This document shows, piece after piece, positions 17,131 through 27,671 of a DNA stretch of 64,000 nt (positions within the stretch are counted from its first letter, which is position 1; every line of letters begins with the position of its first letter). The notes beneath the pieces are model-generated. The model saw only the letters and a program-made list of their open reading frames with translations. It was not told the origin of the DNA and made no database searches. The translations under genes were made by a program, and so were the position numbers. Source of the stretch: Hemibagrus wyckioides. Taxonomy: Eukaryota > Chordata > Actinopteri > Siluriformes > Bagridae. The stretch lies in the NCBI RefSeq assembly GCF_019097595.1, contig NC_080711.1, forward strand, positions 13,558,928-13,622,927. The letters run 5' to 3'.

Positions 17131-17442
17131 GAGAGGGGGTAAGCAAGAATAACACGTTTTGTAAGAGCATTTTTATGTAATGTTCTTTAATAATAAACAC
17201 AAATTAACACAAACAGTATGCAACTTTAGAAAATTTAATTCAATCTTTTTTCTGACTCCTCCCATCATCCCAGAGTCTTGCTACTAAAAAAGGAGTTCAT
17301 TCATTTCATTACCTTTTCTCTCTCACACAGGTATGCCATGCAATATTATCTCTTACAGCTTGTGTGTGTAGCTGTGCCGTGGAGATCCTTTATTATTACT
17401 ATTATTTTACAATAATCTATATTATACCTGCACCTATTATTT
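17131..17442. other. Unit start, no gene seen
   Basis: AT-rich DNA after the duplication boundary. A splice-acceptor-like TTTTCTCTCTCACACAG lies near 17330 on the + strand, but no coding exon follows. The same stretch recurs in each unit. Confidence 0.4.
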
Positions 17443-18062
17443 CATCAGAATCGGAATCAGAATCAGAAACAGAATCAGAAAAAGTTTTATTGCCAGGTAC
17501 AGCAAAGGGTCAGCAAAGAGCACTTTACAGTACTAGGAATTTGTCTTGGTGTCAGGTGCAAACATATACACAGGTATGTAATGTCTGTACAAATGTACAC
17601 AATTTTAGAAAAGAGCTAGAATAAGTTAAATAAATACTGTACAAAGTGACTTGCATGAGAAGTACTGCAATAGAATGTACAGTGAAAGTGACTGTCCAAA
17701 CATATATACAGATGTGAGGTATGTACACAATCTAGAATGAGATAAATATTGTGTACAAAAGTGTGAGTTTGAATGAACAGTAGTGCAATTTAGAATGTGG
17801 AAGTGAGTGTCTGGGTTGGGGGGGTCATCTGGGGGTAAGTGAGGCACTGTTCAGCAGGGTGACTGCACTGGGGAAGAAACTGTTTGTGGCGTGAAGTCCT
17901 GGTCCTGATGGACCGGAGCCTCTTGCCAGAGGGGAGGGACTGAAAAAGTTTATTTCCGGGATGAGAGGGGTCGGATGCGATCTTGTGATGGAGGATGTGA
18001 GGATAGATTCGATGATGGCAGTGTAGAAGTTCACCAGCATCTTCTCAGGGAGAAGATTCCTG
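17443..18062 (-). mobile_element. LINE A: 3' part of a Rex1/CR1-like LINE, unit 1
   Basis: On the minus strand the frame encodes MLVNFYTAIIESILTSSIT, the thumb-side end of a teleost non-LTR reverse transcriptase. It then jumps, after an internal deletion, to a terminal FFPSAVTLLNSASL block. The element ends in a tail of repeated CTGATT units (17443-17475), typical of this LINE group. It is 5'-truncated at about 18062. Confidence 0.75.
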
Positions 18063-18619
18063 ATTTATGCTGCCAATACTGTATGAATTATTCTTTGATT
18101 ATTTTTTTATTTTTTACAGCCTCTCTTCTCTCTGAGAATTCCTTTTTCTATTGACAGAACAGCCGAATGATGGAGTCTGTTCTGGCGCACTGTTCACCTA
18201 AGCCATGTCTGTATTTTAACTTAAATACTGCATTAGTTGAATAATAGAAAGTCAGGATGTTCAGACTGTAATGTCTTAGCGCTTTAACAGTTTATATTTT
18301 ATTTAGATCTATCTTTAGGTTTATTTAATTTAAGGCTTTTGTACGTCTTGGGTATGGAATAATATTCAAAAGGGTCCTTATGTCAGGGGTTTTCAGAATC
18401 AAAGACAGTGGGCCTCCTTTTTGACACAACATACATTTGTTAGCCTACTTTTATCAACTGTGTTAACATTAAATATAAAAAGTTAGACTTTTATCTGAAT
18501 AATAAGACTGTTGTGTTTTCTGACATTTTCATTGCTCTCCCGTTCAAGGGCTGTAAGGTATTTTAGTCACGTGGTGGGAAAGCGGCGCTGTGCAGACCGA
18601 TCGGTGTATGACATTAAAG
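18063..18619. other. Unit stretch without a gene
   Basis: AT-rich, then a slightly GC-richer end with TCACGTGG (an E-box) near 18567. No coding frame or repeat family is recognisable. Equivalent stretches follow LINE A in each unit. Confidence 0.4.
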
Positions 18620-18668
18620 TATCGCGAGAGCTGTTCTAGCGCATATACCAGCGCAAGCTCTCGCGGTA
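18620..18668. repeat. GC-rich inverted repeat, unit 1
   Basis: TATCGCGAGAGCT (18620-18632) is the near-complement of AGCTCTCGCGGTA (18656-18668), with one mismatch. The 23-base loop contains a second inverted GCGC pair. The CTCTCGCG core resembles TCTCGCGAGA promoter elements, but no transcript start is evident. Confidence 0.75.
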
Positions 18669-18673
18669 TTTTG

Positions 18674-18713
18674 GTGTGCGCGTGTGTGTGTGGGCGCGCG
18701 CGCGCGCGCGTGC
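18674..18713. repeat. Alternating (GT)n/(GC)n tract, unit 1
   Basis: Forty bases of almost pure alternating purine-pyrimidine, ending in a run of GC dinucleotides, the classic Z-DNA-prone composition. The length differs between units. Confidence 0.85.
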
Positions 18714-18745
18714 AGAGAGAGACGTCAGAGAGAGACGTATATATA

Positions 18746-19964
18746 CAGGGGTTGGACAATGAAACTGAAACACTGGCCAATTTAGTGTTGGAGGTTTCAT
18801 GGCTAAATTTGACCAGCCTGGTGGCCAATCTTCATTGATTGCACATTCCACCAGTAAGAGCAGAGTGTGAAGGTTTAATTAGCAGAGTAATAGCACAGTT
18901 TTGCTTAAAATATTGCAATGCACACAACATTATGGGTGACATATCAGAGTTCAAAAGAGGACAAATTGTTGGTGCACGTCTCGCTGGCGCATCTGTGACT
19001 AAGACAGCAAGTCTTTGTGATGTATCAAGAGCCACGGTATCCAGGGTAATGTCAGCATACCACCAAGAAGGACGAACCACATCCAACAGGAGTAACTGTG
19101 GACGCAAGAGGAAGCTGTCTGAAAGGGATGTCGGGGTGCTAACCCGGATTGTATCCAAAAAACTTAAAACCACAGCTGCCCAACTCACTGCAGAATTAAA
19201 TGTGCACCTCAACTCTCCTGTTTCCACCAAAACTGTCCGTCGGGAGCTCCACAGGGTCAATGTACATGGCCGGGCTGCTATAGCCAAACTTTGGTCACTC
19301 GTGCCAATGCCAAACGTCAGTTTCAATGGTGCCAGCAGCGAAAATCAGTGTGTCTTTCCCACATCCGGGAGAGTTACGGTGTGGAGAAGCCCCAAAGAAG
19401 CGTACCACCCAGACTGTTGCATGGCCAGAGTGAAGCATGGGGGTGGATCAGTGATGGTTTGGGCTGCAATATCATGGCATTCCCTAGGCCCAATACTTGT
19501 GCTAGATGGGCGCGTCACTGCCAAGTACTACTGAACCATTCTGGAGGACCATGTGCACCCAATGGTTCAAACATTGTATCCTGAAGGCGGTGCCGTGTAT
19601 CAGGATGATAATGCACCAATACACACAGCAAAACTGGTGACAGAGTGGTTTGATGAACATGAAAGTGAAGTTGAACATCTCCCATGGCCTGCACAGTCAC
19701 CAGATCTAAATATTATTGAGCCACTTTGGGGTGTTTTGGAGGAGCGAGTCAGGAAACGTTTTCCTCCTCCAGCATCACGTAGTGACCTGGCCACTATTCT
19801 CTAAGACGAATGGCTCAAAATTCCTCTGGCCACTGTGCAGGACTTGTATCTGTCATTCCCAAGACGAATTGATGCTGTATTGGCCGCAAAAGGAGGCCCT
19901 ACACCATACTAATGAATTATTGTGGTCTAAAACCAGGCGTTTCAGTTTCATTGTCCGACCCCTG
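18746..19964 (+). mobile_element. Full-length, inactive Tc1-like transposon, unit 1
   Basis: The element is 1219 bp. The terminal inverted repeats start CAGGGGTTGGACAATGAAAC and end CATTGTCCGACCCCTG, with TA target duplications at 18744-18745 and 19965-19966. The transposase lies on the + strand. A frame from 18839 to 19534 holds the paired helix-turn-helix region (FKRGQIVGARLAGASVTKTA, then VSRATVSRVMSAYH) and the KHGGGSVMVWAAIS block. A frame at 19553-19804 holds QDDNAPIHTAK and SPDLNIIEPLWG, with the second Asp and the Glu of the DDE triad. Frameshifts around 19285-19370 destroy the first Asp region and a TGA at 19532-19534 splits the gene, so it is a pseudogene. Confidence 0.92.
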
Positions 19965-19966
19965 TA

Positions 19967-20443
19967 TATATAAAGGGATGTAAAAGAACTGTTACTTTCC
20001 AATAATTCTCTGAGTAGGGTAAAAGTAGAAGTACTCCTAAAATCTTTAGTACAAGTAAAAGCTGTTTTAAGCTGATTTGTAAGTTGTACCAAATTATGTT
20101 AAATCTTGAACAGCACGGTCACACTGGATAACAGACACAACAACTGCAGTCCAAAATTTCTTAAAAAATCCAACAGACAGATATGAAGAAGATAAAGCAG
20201 TTTTACTATCCACTATCTCCTGGTGTGCAGGCACACTGGTCAGCCTCAGGGTCAGGAGTCAGGACGATGAGGGTGGAAGGAAAATAGTATAATTAATATC
20301 AGAAGGTTTATGAGGTTTTATTTCATTCAGAGATAAATTAGACAGAATATGTTTATAACAGGTCTTAGTGACATGTGTTTTGAATAAGTGTGACACTCTC
20401 ATAGGTTTAACCAGAACTGAGGAGACAAGAGGCAGATATCAGA
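19967..20443. other. Unit stretch without a gene
   Basis: Mixed-composition DNA with no frame. Near 20155 unit 1 lacks a 16-base tandem duplication around GTCCAAAATT that units 2-4 carry (for example 33573-33592). Confidence 0.4.
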
Positions 20444-20576
20444 CATTTACGTTTCTGGCATTTAGCAGATGCCCTTATCCAGAGGGACTTACATTTTATC
20501 TTATTTTCTACAACTGAGTAATTGAGGGTTGAGGGCCTTGTGGTGGATCTGGGATTGGAACTCACAACCTTCTGAT
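20444..20576 (-). mobile_element. SINE fragment, unit 1
   Basis: On the minus strand its end reads GGATAAGGGCATCTGCTAAA then TGCC. The preceding body has GTTCCAATCCCAGATCC, a B-box-like segment. This is the common teleost LINE-tailed SINE type, related by its 3' end to the repeat at 8168-8565. Confidence 0.6.
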
Positions 20577-21662
20577 TTTATTTAGCTTTCAGTGATTTCA
20601 TCTCAGTACACATACACACACAAACACACACACACACACACTCTGACAGCATTTCACACAGTAACATGGCTGTTGTTTTAGAAAAATACTGATATGTAAT
20701 ACAGCAATACTGTACTCTTTTTACTGTGTAATTCTATGAAAAACAAATGAGAAATGTTTATGATGTTATAAAAAAAGACACTTGAGACATGTGTGTATTG
20801 AACCAAAAATAATGTATTAACTATTTACAAGCAATGACAAATTGTACACTTCTTACAGATATTAATATTTTATACACTATTTTAATATTTTATGAAACAC
20901 TACATTTGTATAACTTAATATTAAAATCTAAATCTTAAAAATGTAATATTTACATATTTACATATTTACAACAATGCATGATTCTACAACTATACAAATT
21001 ATATTTATTTATTCATTCATATAAATTAGGTTAATACACATAACTTAAATAAACAACATTAATATTATAAAAATCCTACACATTTAACACAAACTAAATC
21101 CAAATGCAAAATACAAAAGAAACAACAGACTCACATTTTTAAGTAGATGTGATAACTACTTTAATCATAGCACAATCATATCATTAAAATGATTTACATT
21201 TAGAGAGTATGCTAGAGATGGTGGTAAGAATCCTCTGGATGCCTGCGCAATCACACCGAGATTCATAACGTGACCGAATGATGTAGCTACGAACTATGGG
21301 CTATGAGCTCATAAGAGCTGTTCTTAAAAAAACTACAGAAGAGGCCTGAGCATGAACACTGGGCTCTTGGGTCTACTGAAAATTTTGGGAAACAGACGAG
21401 AAGGTATCAAGCGGATTCTCGCCACCCCACGTGTTTAAAAGGCTGAAATAATTAATTAATTTTTTAATTATTAAAAAAAGACTAATGCTGAAATCTAGGG
21501 GTAAAATACTTACCATACATACTTACCACAGATACTTACCATACATCATGGATATGAGGTGATGAACATGAGGTGATGACTAAGCTTTGGAACTTACAGC
21601 TCTCCCATGAAAACAGAAACCCAGTGAACGGGGAATCGGACGATCCTCCTGATGAAATCCAG
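20577..21662. other. AT-rich stretch downstream of the proline-rich gene
   Basis: It holds a (CA)n at 20610-20641 and long A/T-rich DNA with minus-strand AATAAA-type hexamers near 21004. A 13-bp tandem repeat of splice-donor-like motifs lies at 21506-21540. On the minus strand an acceptor, TTTTCAG, ends at 21376. An exon from 21375 to 21333 would let the gene end RPKSPVFMLRPLL if exon 2 used a donor at 21667/21666. I prefer the simpler stop at 21663 and note this as an alternative. Confidence 0.4.
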
Positions 21663-23607
21663 CTACCCATCCTGATCCACATGCTGCCGTCTACTCGGAG
21701 GGGCTTCTTCATTGCCGTCCTCTTCGTCCCTCCTCCTCCTTATGCCCTGGCATGGGACAGGAACATACAGCTGACCAGCCACGATGTGGTGCGGGTTAAT
21801 CTGGACATGAGGCTGGGGCAGAGGAACTGTGGAACGTTGTGGATTCCCTGAAGGTGATGGCCTCCTCAATGGGGATGGTAGCGTTAGTGGGTATGTACTC
21901 ATCACAGAGGAAGGGTTAGTGCGAGGGGATGGTCTCCTCCATACAGGAGAGAGGCCTCTCATAGGTTGGGATGTGCTCCCCACAGGTGGTGGGATCCATA
22001 AAGGAGAGAGGCCTCTCATAGGTTGGGATGGGGTCCCCACAGGTGGTGGGATCCATACAGGTGGTGGGATCCATAAAGGAGAGAGGCCTCTCATAGGTTG
22101 GGATGGGCTCCCCACAGGTGGTGGGATCCATACAGGTGGTGGGATCCACATAGGAGAAAGGCTCCCCACAGGTGGTGGGATCCATACAGGAGAGAGGCCT
22201 CTCATAGGTGGGGATGGGCTCCCCACAGGTGGTGGGGTCAATAAAGGAGGGAGACCTCTCATAGGTGGGGATGGGATCCTCACAGGTGGTAGAGTCCATA
22301 AAGGAGAGAGACCTCTCATCGGTGGGGATGGGATCCTCACAGGTGGTGGGGTGCATAAAGGAGAGAGGCCTCTCATAGGTGGGGATGGGATCCTCACAGG
22401 TGGTGGGGTCAATAAAGGAGAGAGGCCTCTCATCGGTGGGGATGGACTCCTCACAGGTGGTGGGGTGCATAACGGAGAGAGGCCTCTCATAGGTGGGGAT
22501 GGACTCCTCAGAGGTGGTAGGGTGCATAAAGGAGAGAGACCTCTCATAGGTGGGGATGGACTCCTCACAGGTGGTAGGGTGCATAAAGGAGAGAGACCTC
22601 TCATAGGTGGGGATGGACTCCTCACAGGTGGTGGGGTGCATAAAGGAGAGAGACCTCTCATAGGTGGGAATGGGCTCCCCACAGGTGTTGGCATCCAAAC
22701 AGGAGAGAGGCATAGCACAGGCCAGTTTTCATCGTCCTCATCCTCCGGAAACACAAACGTCTCCCTCTGTGTCCCTGTGTCAAAGAAGATAAACAGACAA
22801 TGCGGCACATTGAAAAACATCTCATAAAAAGAAGCAGAAACCCCTTTTTAATAGCACTGTGTATGTTTTGTAAAGCAGAAAAACCTCCCTATCAAAACAA
22901 GACATATTTACACAAGTTATATTACTGTAATCTTCCTATAACAGTGCAGAAAAAAATTTATATACTCAGTATTTATATTCTGCATTTATAGTTACTTACG
23001 CTATCACGGCTTTAACAACTCGACAAACACGGACAATGAAAAATCGTCCAAAAAATAAAATAGATCATGTTATTGTAAACATTTTAACTTGTTTTATTCA
23101 CTCTTTAAAAAACTATGAACACTGAAAAACAATTACTTAGCTACATGCTAACTAGCCGTCTAGCTAATCTTTGCTAATACTCCTCGGCTTGTCTTAGTAA
23201 ACTTTAATAAGCGTTAAATAAACATTCCGACTTTTATAAAAAAAAAAAAAAAAGAAGAAGCTGATTTTAACATATCTGAAAACATTAACACTGTTTATTT
23301 CTTCCCTGCTCGTTTCACTGGAGTCTGCCGCTTTGTCCGCTAGCTTTAGCATAATGATCGTGTCCATAAAGCGATTAGCCAAATATCGATTAGCCGAACA
23401 GATTTTCTCCAAATCATCTAACCAAATAAAACGATATTCCCGATTGCGGTTTTTTTGTAATATCGCGGTGTTTAAAAGGCTTTATACTTAAGAGAAAAAG
23501 AGAAAAGTCAGTAACTGACCGTTCCAGGGGTCGTCCAGTCCGCTCCATCCGGGCTCGGGCTCCACATCCTGGTGCTGCTGAAGCGCGGTTTCTTCTTCGA
23601 AGTTCAT
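21663..23607 (-). CDS. Two-exon proline-rich tandem-repeat protein, unit 1 (399 aa, unrecognised)
   Basis: Exon 1 is 23520-23607 (29 codons plus one base; MNFEEETALQ...). It ends at donor AACG|GTCAGT. Exon 2 is 21663-22774 and opens after acceptor TTTGACACAG. The phases match and produce one frame of 399 residues. Residues 1-55 are acidic (DEDDENWPV). A repeat core of 12 units follows, typically PPPVRSPSPPMRGLSPLCT (19 residues, 57 bp). Most units carry PSPPMR, a PxxPxR class II SH3-ligand pattern. The C-terminus has a basic RRRR (about 375-378) beside DEEDGNEE, a possible nuclear signal. No signal peptide, membrane segment or known domain is visible, and I do not recognise the family. The start is the first ATG downstream of a CpG-rich, NRF1-type promoter. 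Intron, frame and splice sites are preserved between copies, unlike the neighbouring transposon frames. Confidence 0.62.
21947..22713 (-). repeat. 57-bp coding VNTR, unit 1 (12 MRGL repeats)
   Basis: Tandem units of 57 bp, with shorter degenerate units (WIPPPV) near the low-coordinate end. Because 57 is divisible by three, the array stays open in several frames on both strands; only the spliced minus frame is taken as coding. Confidence 0.95.
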
Positions 23608-23850
23608 CCTCACTGCTGTAGAGTCGGTGTAAGAGTCAGGTCCAGTAGCGGAGTAAGTAGATATCAGGAGTGTAGAAAAATCACAAAGGATAACTGGAGT
23701 CTTGCGAGCTTCACAACCACAACAACTTAGTGTTTAAAAGGAAACACAGTTTAAAGACAAACATTACGTAAAGTGTTCTCTGACACTGCAGGGTGCGCAG
23801 TGCGCATGCGCAGTGATTCCCCTCACACTCAAAAAAAACATGGCCGTCTA
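23608..23850 (-). promoter_or_regulatory. Candidate CpG/NRF1 promoter of the proline-rich gene, unit 1
   Basis: The palindrome TGCGCATGCGCA at 23801-23812 matches the NRF1 site. It lies about 190 bases upstream of the ATG in a locally CpG-rich segment inside AT-rich DNA. AAACATGGCCG at 23836-23846 resembles a YY1 site. No TATA box is obvious, which fits a CpG-type promoter. Confidence 0.5.
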
Positions 23851-24120
23851 TCTAAATATCTGAGCTTTATTTCTTATTCAATATTATTCTATATAAAATC
23901 AGCAAATACTTTTTAACATCACTGTATGTATATAAAAACCTTTTAAAAACTTTTTATATAAAAACCTTTTATTTCATACATATATATACACATATATATA
24001 CATACATACATATAATTCATCTAAATGGTTCAGATCATCAGTTTCATTATACAAAGATAATTATGTGAATAAATACAAAATGCAGTTTTTAAATTATGAT
24101 ATCATTTATTAAGGGTAACA
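23851..24120. other. AT-rich spacer
   Basis: It contains a (TATA)n/(CATA)n stretch around 23976-24012. No gene is seen; the other units match. Confidence 0.5.
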
Positions 24121-24419
24121 AACTGTCCAAACCTGCCTGGCCCTATGTGAAAAAGTAATTGCCCCCAAAACCTAATAACCCGTTTGTGGCCCCTTCAGCA
24201 GGAACAACTGCAAACAAGCATAAGCGATAACTGGCAATGAGTCTTTCAGATCACTCTGGAGGACATTTGCTTCACTCTTCTTTGCAGAATTGTTTTAAAT
24301 TGTTTTAATTCAGCCACATTGGAGGGTTTCTAGCATGAATGGTCTGTTTAAAGTGATGCCACAGAATCTCAATCGTATTTAAGTCTGGACTTTGACTAGG
24401 TAGCTAACTCCAAAACATT
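24121..24419 (-). mobile_element. Tc1/mariner-like 3' remnant, unit 1
   Basis: On the minus strand it reads SPDLNTIEILWHHFKQTIHA in one frame, the Glu-containing end of a Tc1-like DDE transposase. This is followed by a non-coding end with GGGGGCAATTACTTTTTCAC. The rest of the transposase is absent. Confidence 0.75.
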
Positions 24420-24617
24420 AATTTTTTTTTTTTTTTTTTAGCCATTCAGAGGTGGACTTGCTGGTTTGTTTCGGATCACTGTCATTTTTCTAGCAGCATT
24501 CACTAGTGGATTTGCTGGTTGCTTTTATGCTAAATGACTTACTACGAACGAAGAGAATGAAGCAACTCAAAGCTACACTGAACTCAGACCCAGCTGTCAG
24601 AGGGGAGGGAGGGAAAG

Positions 24618-24660
24618 GACCAATCAGACCCTACTGTATGTCTACATGCAGATATAAGCA
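24618..24660 (+). promoter_or_regulatory. CCAAT-TATA-like cluster, unit 1
   Basis: GACCAATCAG at 24618-24627 is a consensus NF-Y CCAAT box. TATAAGCA at 24653-24660 follows 35 bases later, the usual order for a pol II core promoter on the + strand. No downstream coding exon is evident before the L2-like LINE. It could be a relic promoter, part of an unrecognised LTR, or chance. Confidence 0.25.
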
Positions 24661-24815
24661 AAGGATGACATACTGCTCTCTGCGTCACTCTCTCATGCAT
24701 ACACACTCTCTCATACTCTCACTCCTTACTCTGTGTGTTCTTGCCCTGGTTCCATACAGACAACCAAGCCCACATTTAAACCACATGTTCGTATGTCACA
24801 CAGCAGATGGACACT

Positions 24816-27336
24816 GATTCATTCATTCATTCAATTTTTATTTCTATAGCGCTTTTAACAAAGAGCATTGTCTCAAAGCAGCTTTACATGAGAAACGACA
24901 TAAGAAAACAACAAACATATGAACAGACAAACAGACAGACAGTCCTAGATGTTATCCCAAGTGAGCAAGCCTGAGGTGACTGAGGCGACTGTGGCAAGGA
25001 AAAACTCACTTAGATGGTATGAGGAATAAACCTTGAGAGAAACCATACTCAAAAGGGAACCCATCCTCATTTGGGTGACAATTGTGTGATGCAGATACAG
25101 CATGTGTATAGTGTTATGTAAATCAATAAGGAGGTTGTTGTCCATGGCGCTGCTTGAATATCCCAATCCTCACAAGCAGAACCCGGCTGGAGCTGGTCCA
25201 TCTCCGGATGCCACTGGAGCCGGCACAGTCTCTGTATGCCTCGGGATGGGTAGAAGAAGGGTAACAAAGGAACAGCATTAGCGTAGCTGCTGTTCATAAT
25301 ATTAGCAGTACTAGCTGAATGTGCATTTAATCAGATGTACTGGAGTACAAGGTTATGGGATGTATTAAAGGTATGCCTGGCTAAAGAGATAAGTCTTTAG
25401 TCTACATTTAAACTGGGAGACTGTGTCTGAGCCCCGAACACTGTCAGGAAGACTATTCCAAAGTTTTGGAGCTAAATATGAAAACACTCTACCCCCTTTT
25501 GTGGACTTTGATATTCTGGGAACTACTAGAAGTCCGGAATTTTGTGATCTTAAAGAGCGTGGTGGATTGTAACGTGTTAGAAGACTGGAGAGATAGGTGG
25601 GAGCTAAACCAATTACAGCCTTTTATGTGAGTAGAGCTAGTTTATAGTCAATTCTAAACTTCACAGGTAGCCAGTGCAGGGATGATAATATTGGGGTTAT
25701 ATGATCAAATTTTCTTGATCTGGTAAGAACTCTGGCAGCTGCATTCTGGACTAACTGTAGCTTGTTAATTGAAGATGCAGGACAACCACCTAATAATGCA
25801 TTACAATAGTCCAGTCTGGAGGTCATGAATGCATGAACTAGTTTTTCTGCATCAGATACAGATAAAATGTTCCTAAGCTTGGCAATATTTCTAAGATGGA
25901 AGAAGGCTGTTTTTGTGATATTGGAAATATGATTTTCAAAGGATAAGTTGCTGTCTAATATTACACGCAGGTCTTTCACTGTTGAGCTAGTAGTAACAGT
26001 GCATCCTTCTAGGTGCAAGCTGAATTGTGAGAGCTTCTGTGTACTAGTTTTTGGGCCAATAAGTAATATCTCTGTCTTGTCAAAATTTAATAATAGGAAA
26101 TTATCGGTCATCCAATCTCTAATATCTTTAACACACTCAGTTAGTCTAGACAAATTAGATATTTCACCTGGTTTTGATGAAATATATAACTGGGTATCAT
26201 CGGCATAACAATGGAAACTAATCCCATGCCTTCTAATGATGTCACCCAATGGAAGCATGTATACTGAGAAAAGCAGAGGTCCTAAAACTGACCCCTGTGG
26301 GACCTCGTATTTCACTGGCACTACACTGGACAGTTCTCCATTTAAATCTACAAAGTGGTATCGATCAGACAGGTAGGATCTAAACCATTTTAATGCCTGT
26401 CCCTGCATGCCTATGTGATTTTGTAAGCGATCTATGAGGATATTATGATCTATAGTGTCGAATGCAGCACTAAGATCAAGCAGGACTAAAATTGAGATGC
26501 AGCCTTGGTCCAAAGCTAAAAGCAAGTCATTAGTGATTTTAACTAGTGCAGTTTCTGTACTATGATGGCGCCCAAAACCTGACTGAAATTCTTCAAGGAT
26601 ATTGTTTTCCTGTAGGAAGGAGCATAATTGACCTGACACCACCTTTTCTAATATTTTAGATATAAACGGAAGGTTTGAAATCGGTCTGTAATTTGATATT
26701 TCATCAGGGTCCAGTTTCGGTTTCTTAAGAAGAGGCTTAATAACTGCTAACTTAAGAGATTTTGGGACATGACCTAGAAATAACGAAGAGTTAATAATAT
26801 TGAGAAGAGGCTCTCCAGCTGCATGTATCACTTCTTTCAGCAATCTAGTTGGAATTGGATCCAACAAACACGTTGTTGGTTTAGCCGTGGTGATAAGTTT
26901 AACTAGCTCTTCCTGCCCTATGCTGGTAAAGCATTGTAGCTTTAAGTGTGGAGCTATAGGCTGGTCTGGATCACCGGATGCCGTCAATGGCTGAACATCC
27001 AATATTTTGTTCCTGATACTATCAATTTTTTTAGTGAAGAAATTCATAAAGTCCTCACTACTAAACTGTGCTGAAATACTCTCTCCAGAAATCTGATGCT
27101 TTGTTAGTTTAGCTACTGTACTAAATAAGAATCTGGGATTGTTCTGGTTTATTTCAATCAGATTGCTCAGATGCTCAGCCCTAGCAGCTTTTAGAGCGTG
27201 TCTATAGTTGGCCAGACTGTCTTTATACGCAATTCTAAAAACTTCTCCACTTTTGCTCGAGGTTACGGGTTGTTCTCTTGAGGGCATGAGTATGACTATT
27301 GTACCATGGTGCAGGTGTTTTATCTCTGACCTTTTA
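24816..27336 (-). mobile_element. L2-like LINE, 5'-truncated, unit 1
   Basis: The 3' end is a (TGAA)n tail (24816-24833 on the minus strand), preceded by a 3' UTR with AGCTGCTTTGAGACAATG and then the ORF2 end. The protein-coding part covers the reverse transcriptase but not the endonuclease. The 5' truncation is at about 27336, just before the [11 protein letters not shown] block. The insertion is at the same place in units 1-3. Confidence 0.88.
25623..27287 (-). pseudogene. LINE ORF2 reverse transcriptase, unit 1
   Basis: A 554-codon open frame. Reverse-transcriptase motifs are in order: [14 protein letters not shown] (201-214), motif [14 protein letters not shown] (Asp 271), motif [12 protein letters not shown] (330-340) and motif C YADD (361-364). 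The enzyme would copy LINE RNA at a nicked target. A TAA at 25623-25625 stops it early, and homologous codons (KAVIGLAPTYLSSLLTRY...) continue past it. The first 14 residues of the frame are an artefact of a 14-bp deletion at 27246/27247. No endonuclease domain is present. Confidence 0.85.
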
Positions 27337-27671
27337 AACTAATCCGTAGGTACAAACTCCAGTCCTGAAAGGCCAGCATCCAGTTTGGTGATTTTCCTGC
27401 TTTAACTCACATTTTAAACCCAGAAATGCAACAGATGCAACTGAAAGGAGGTGTGCTTGGATGCTGGCTCTGCTGGCCCACAGTGGATCACTAGAGTAAA
27501 CACAGTTGTTCAGTTTCTCATCAGTTAATTAACAAGTTTCTCCCTAAATTCCTCTTGCCTAATGAATTTTTTATTGAATTAACTGATCATAACTGAGAGT
27601 GATACTGCTGAGCCTGGTATAATGTGATTTATACCAGGTAGATGGTATAGATGTTGATAGATGTGTTTATA
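27337..27671. other. Spacer between L2-like LINE and Tc1-like element
   Basis: No recognisable frame or family. The matching stretches are 40884-41218 and 54545-54879. Confidence 0.4.

Noticed and set aside
18832..19326. 164-codon minus-strand frame inside the Tc1-like element
   Set aside because: It is antisense to the transposase and has no motif of its own.
21916..22713. Second minus-strand frame with IPTYERPLSFMHPTTCEE repeats
   Set aside because: It does not continue from the exon 1 splice phase and ends outside any splice signal. It is another product of the repeat length.
21829..22827. 332-codon + strand frame with repeated HTGERPLIGGDG, resembling C2H2 linker peptides
   Set aside because: It lacks the Cys and His of zinc fingers. 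It is the antisense of the 57-bp VNTR, whose length divisible by three keeps several frames open. The spliced minus frame is better supported.
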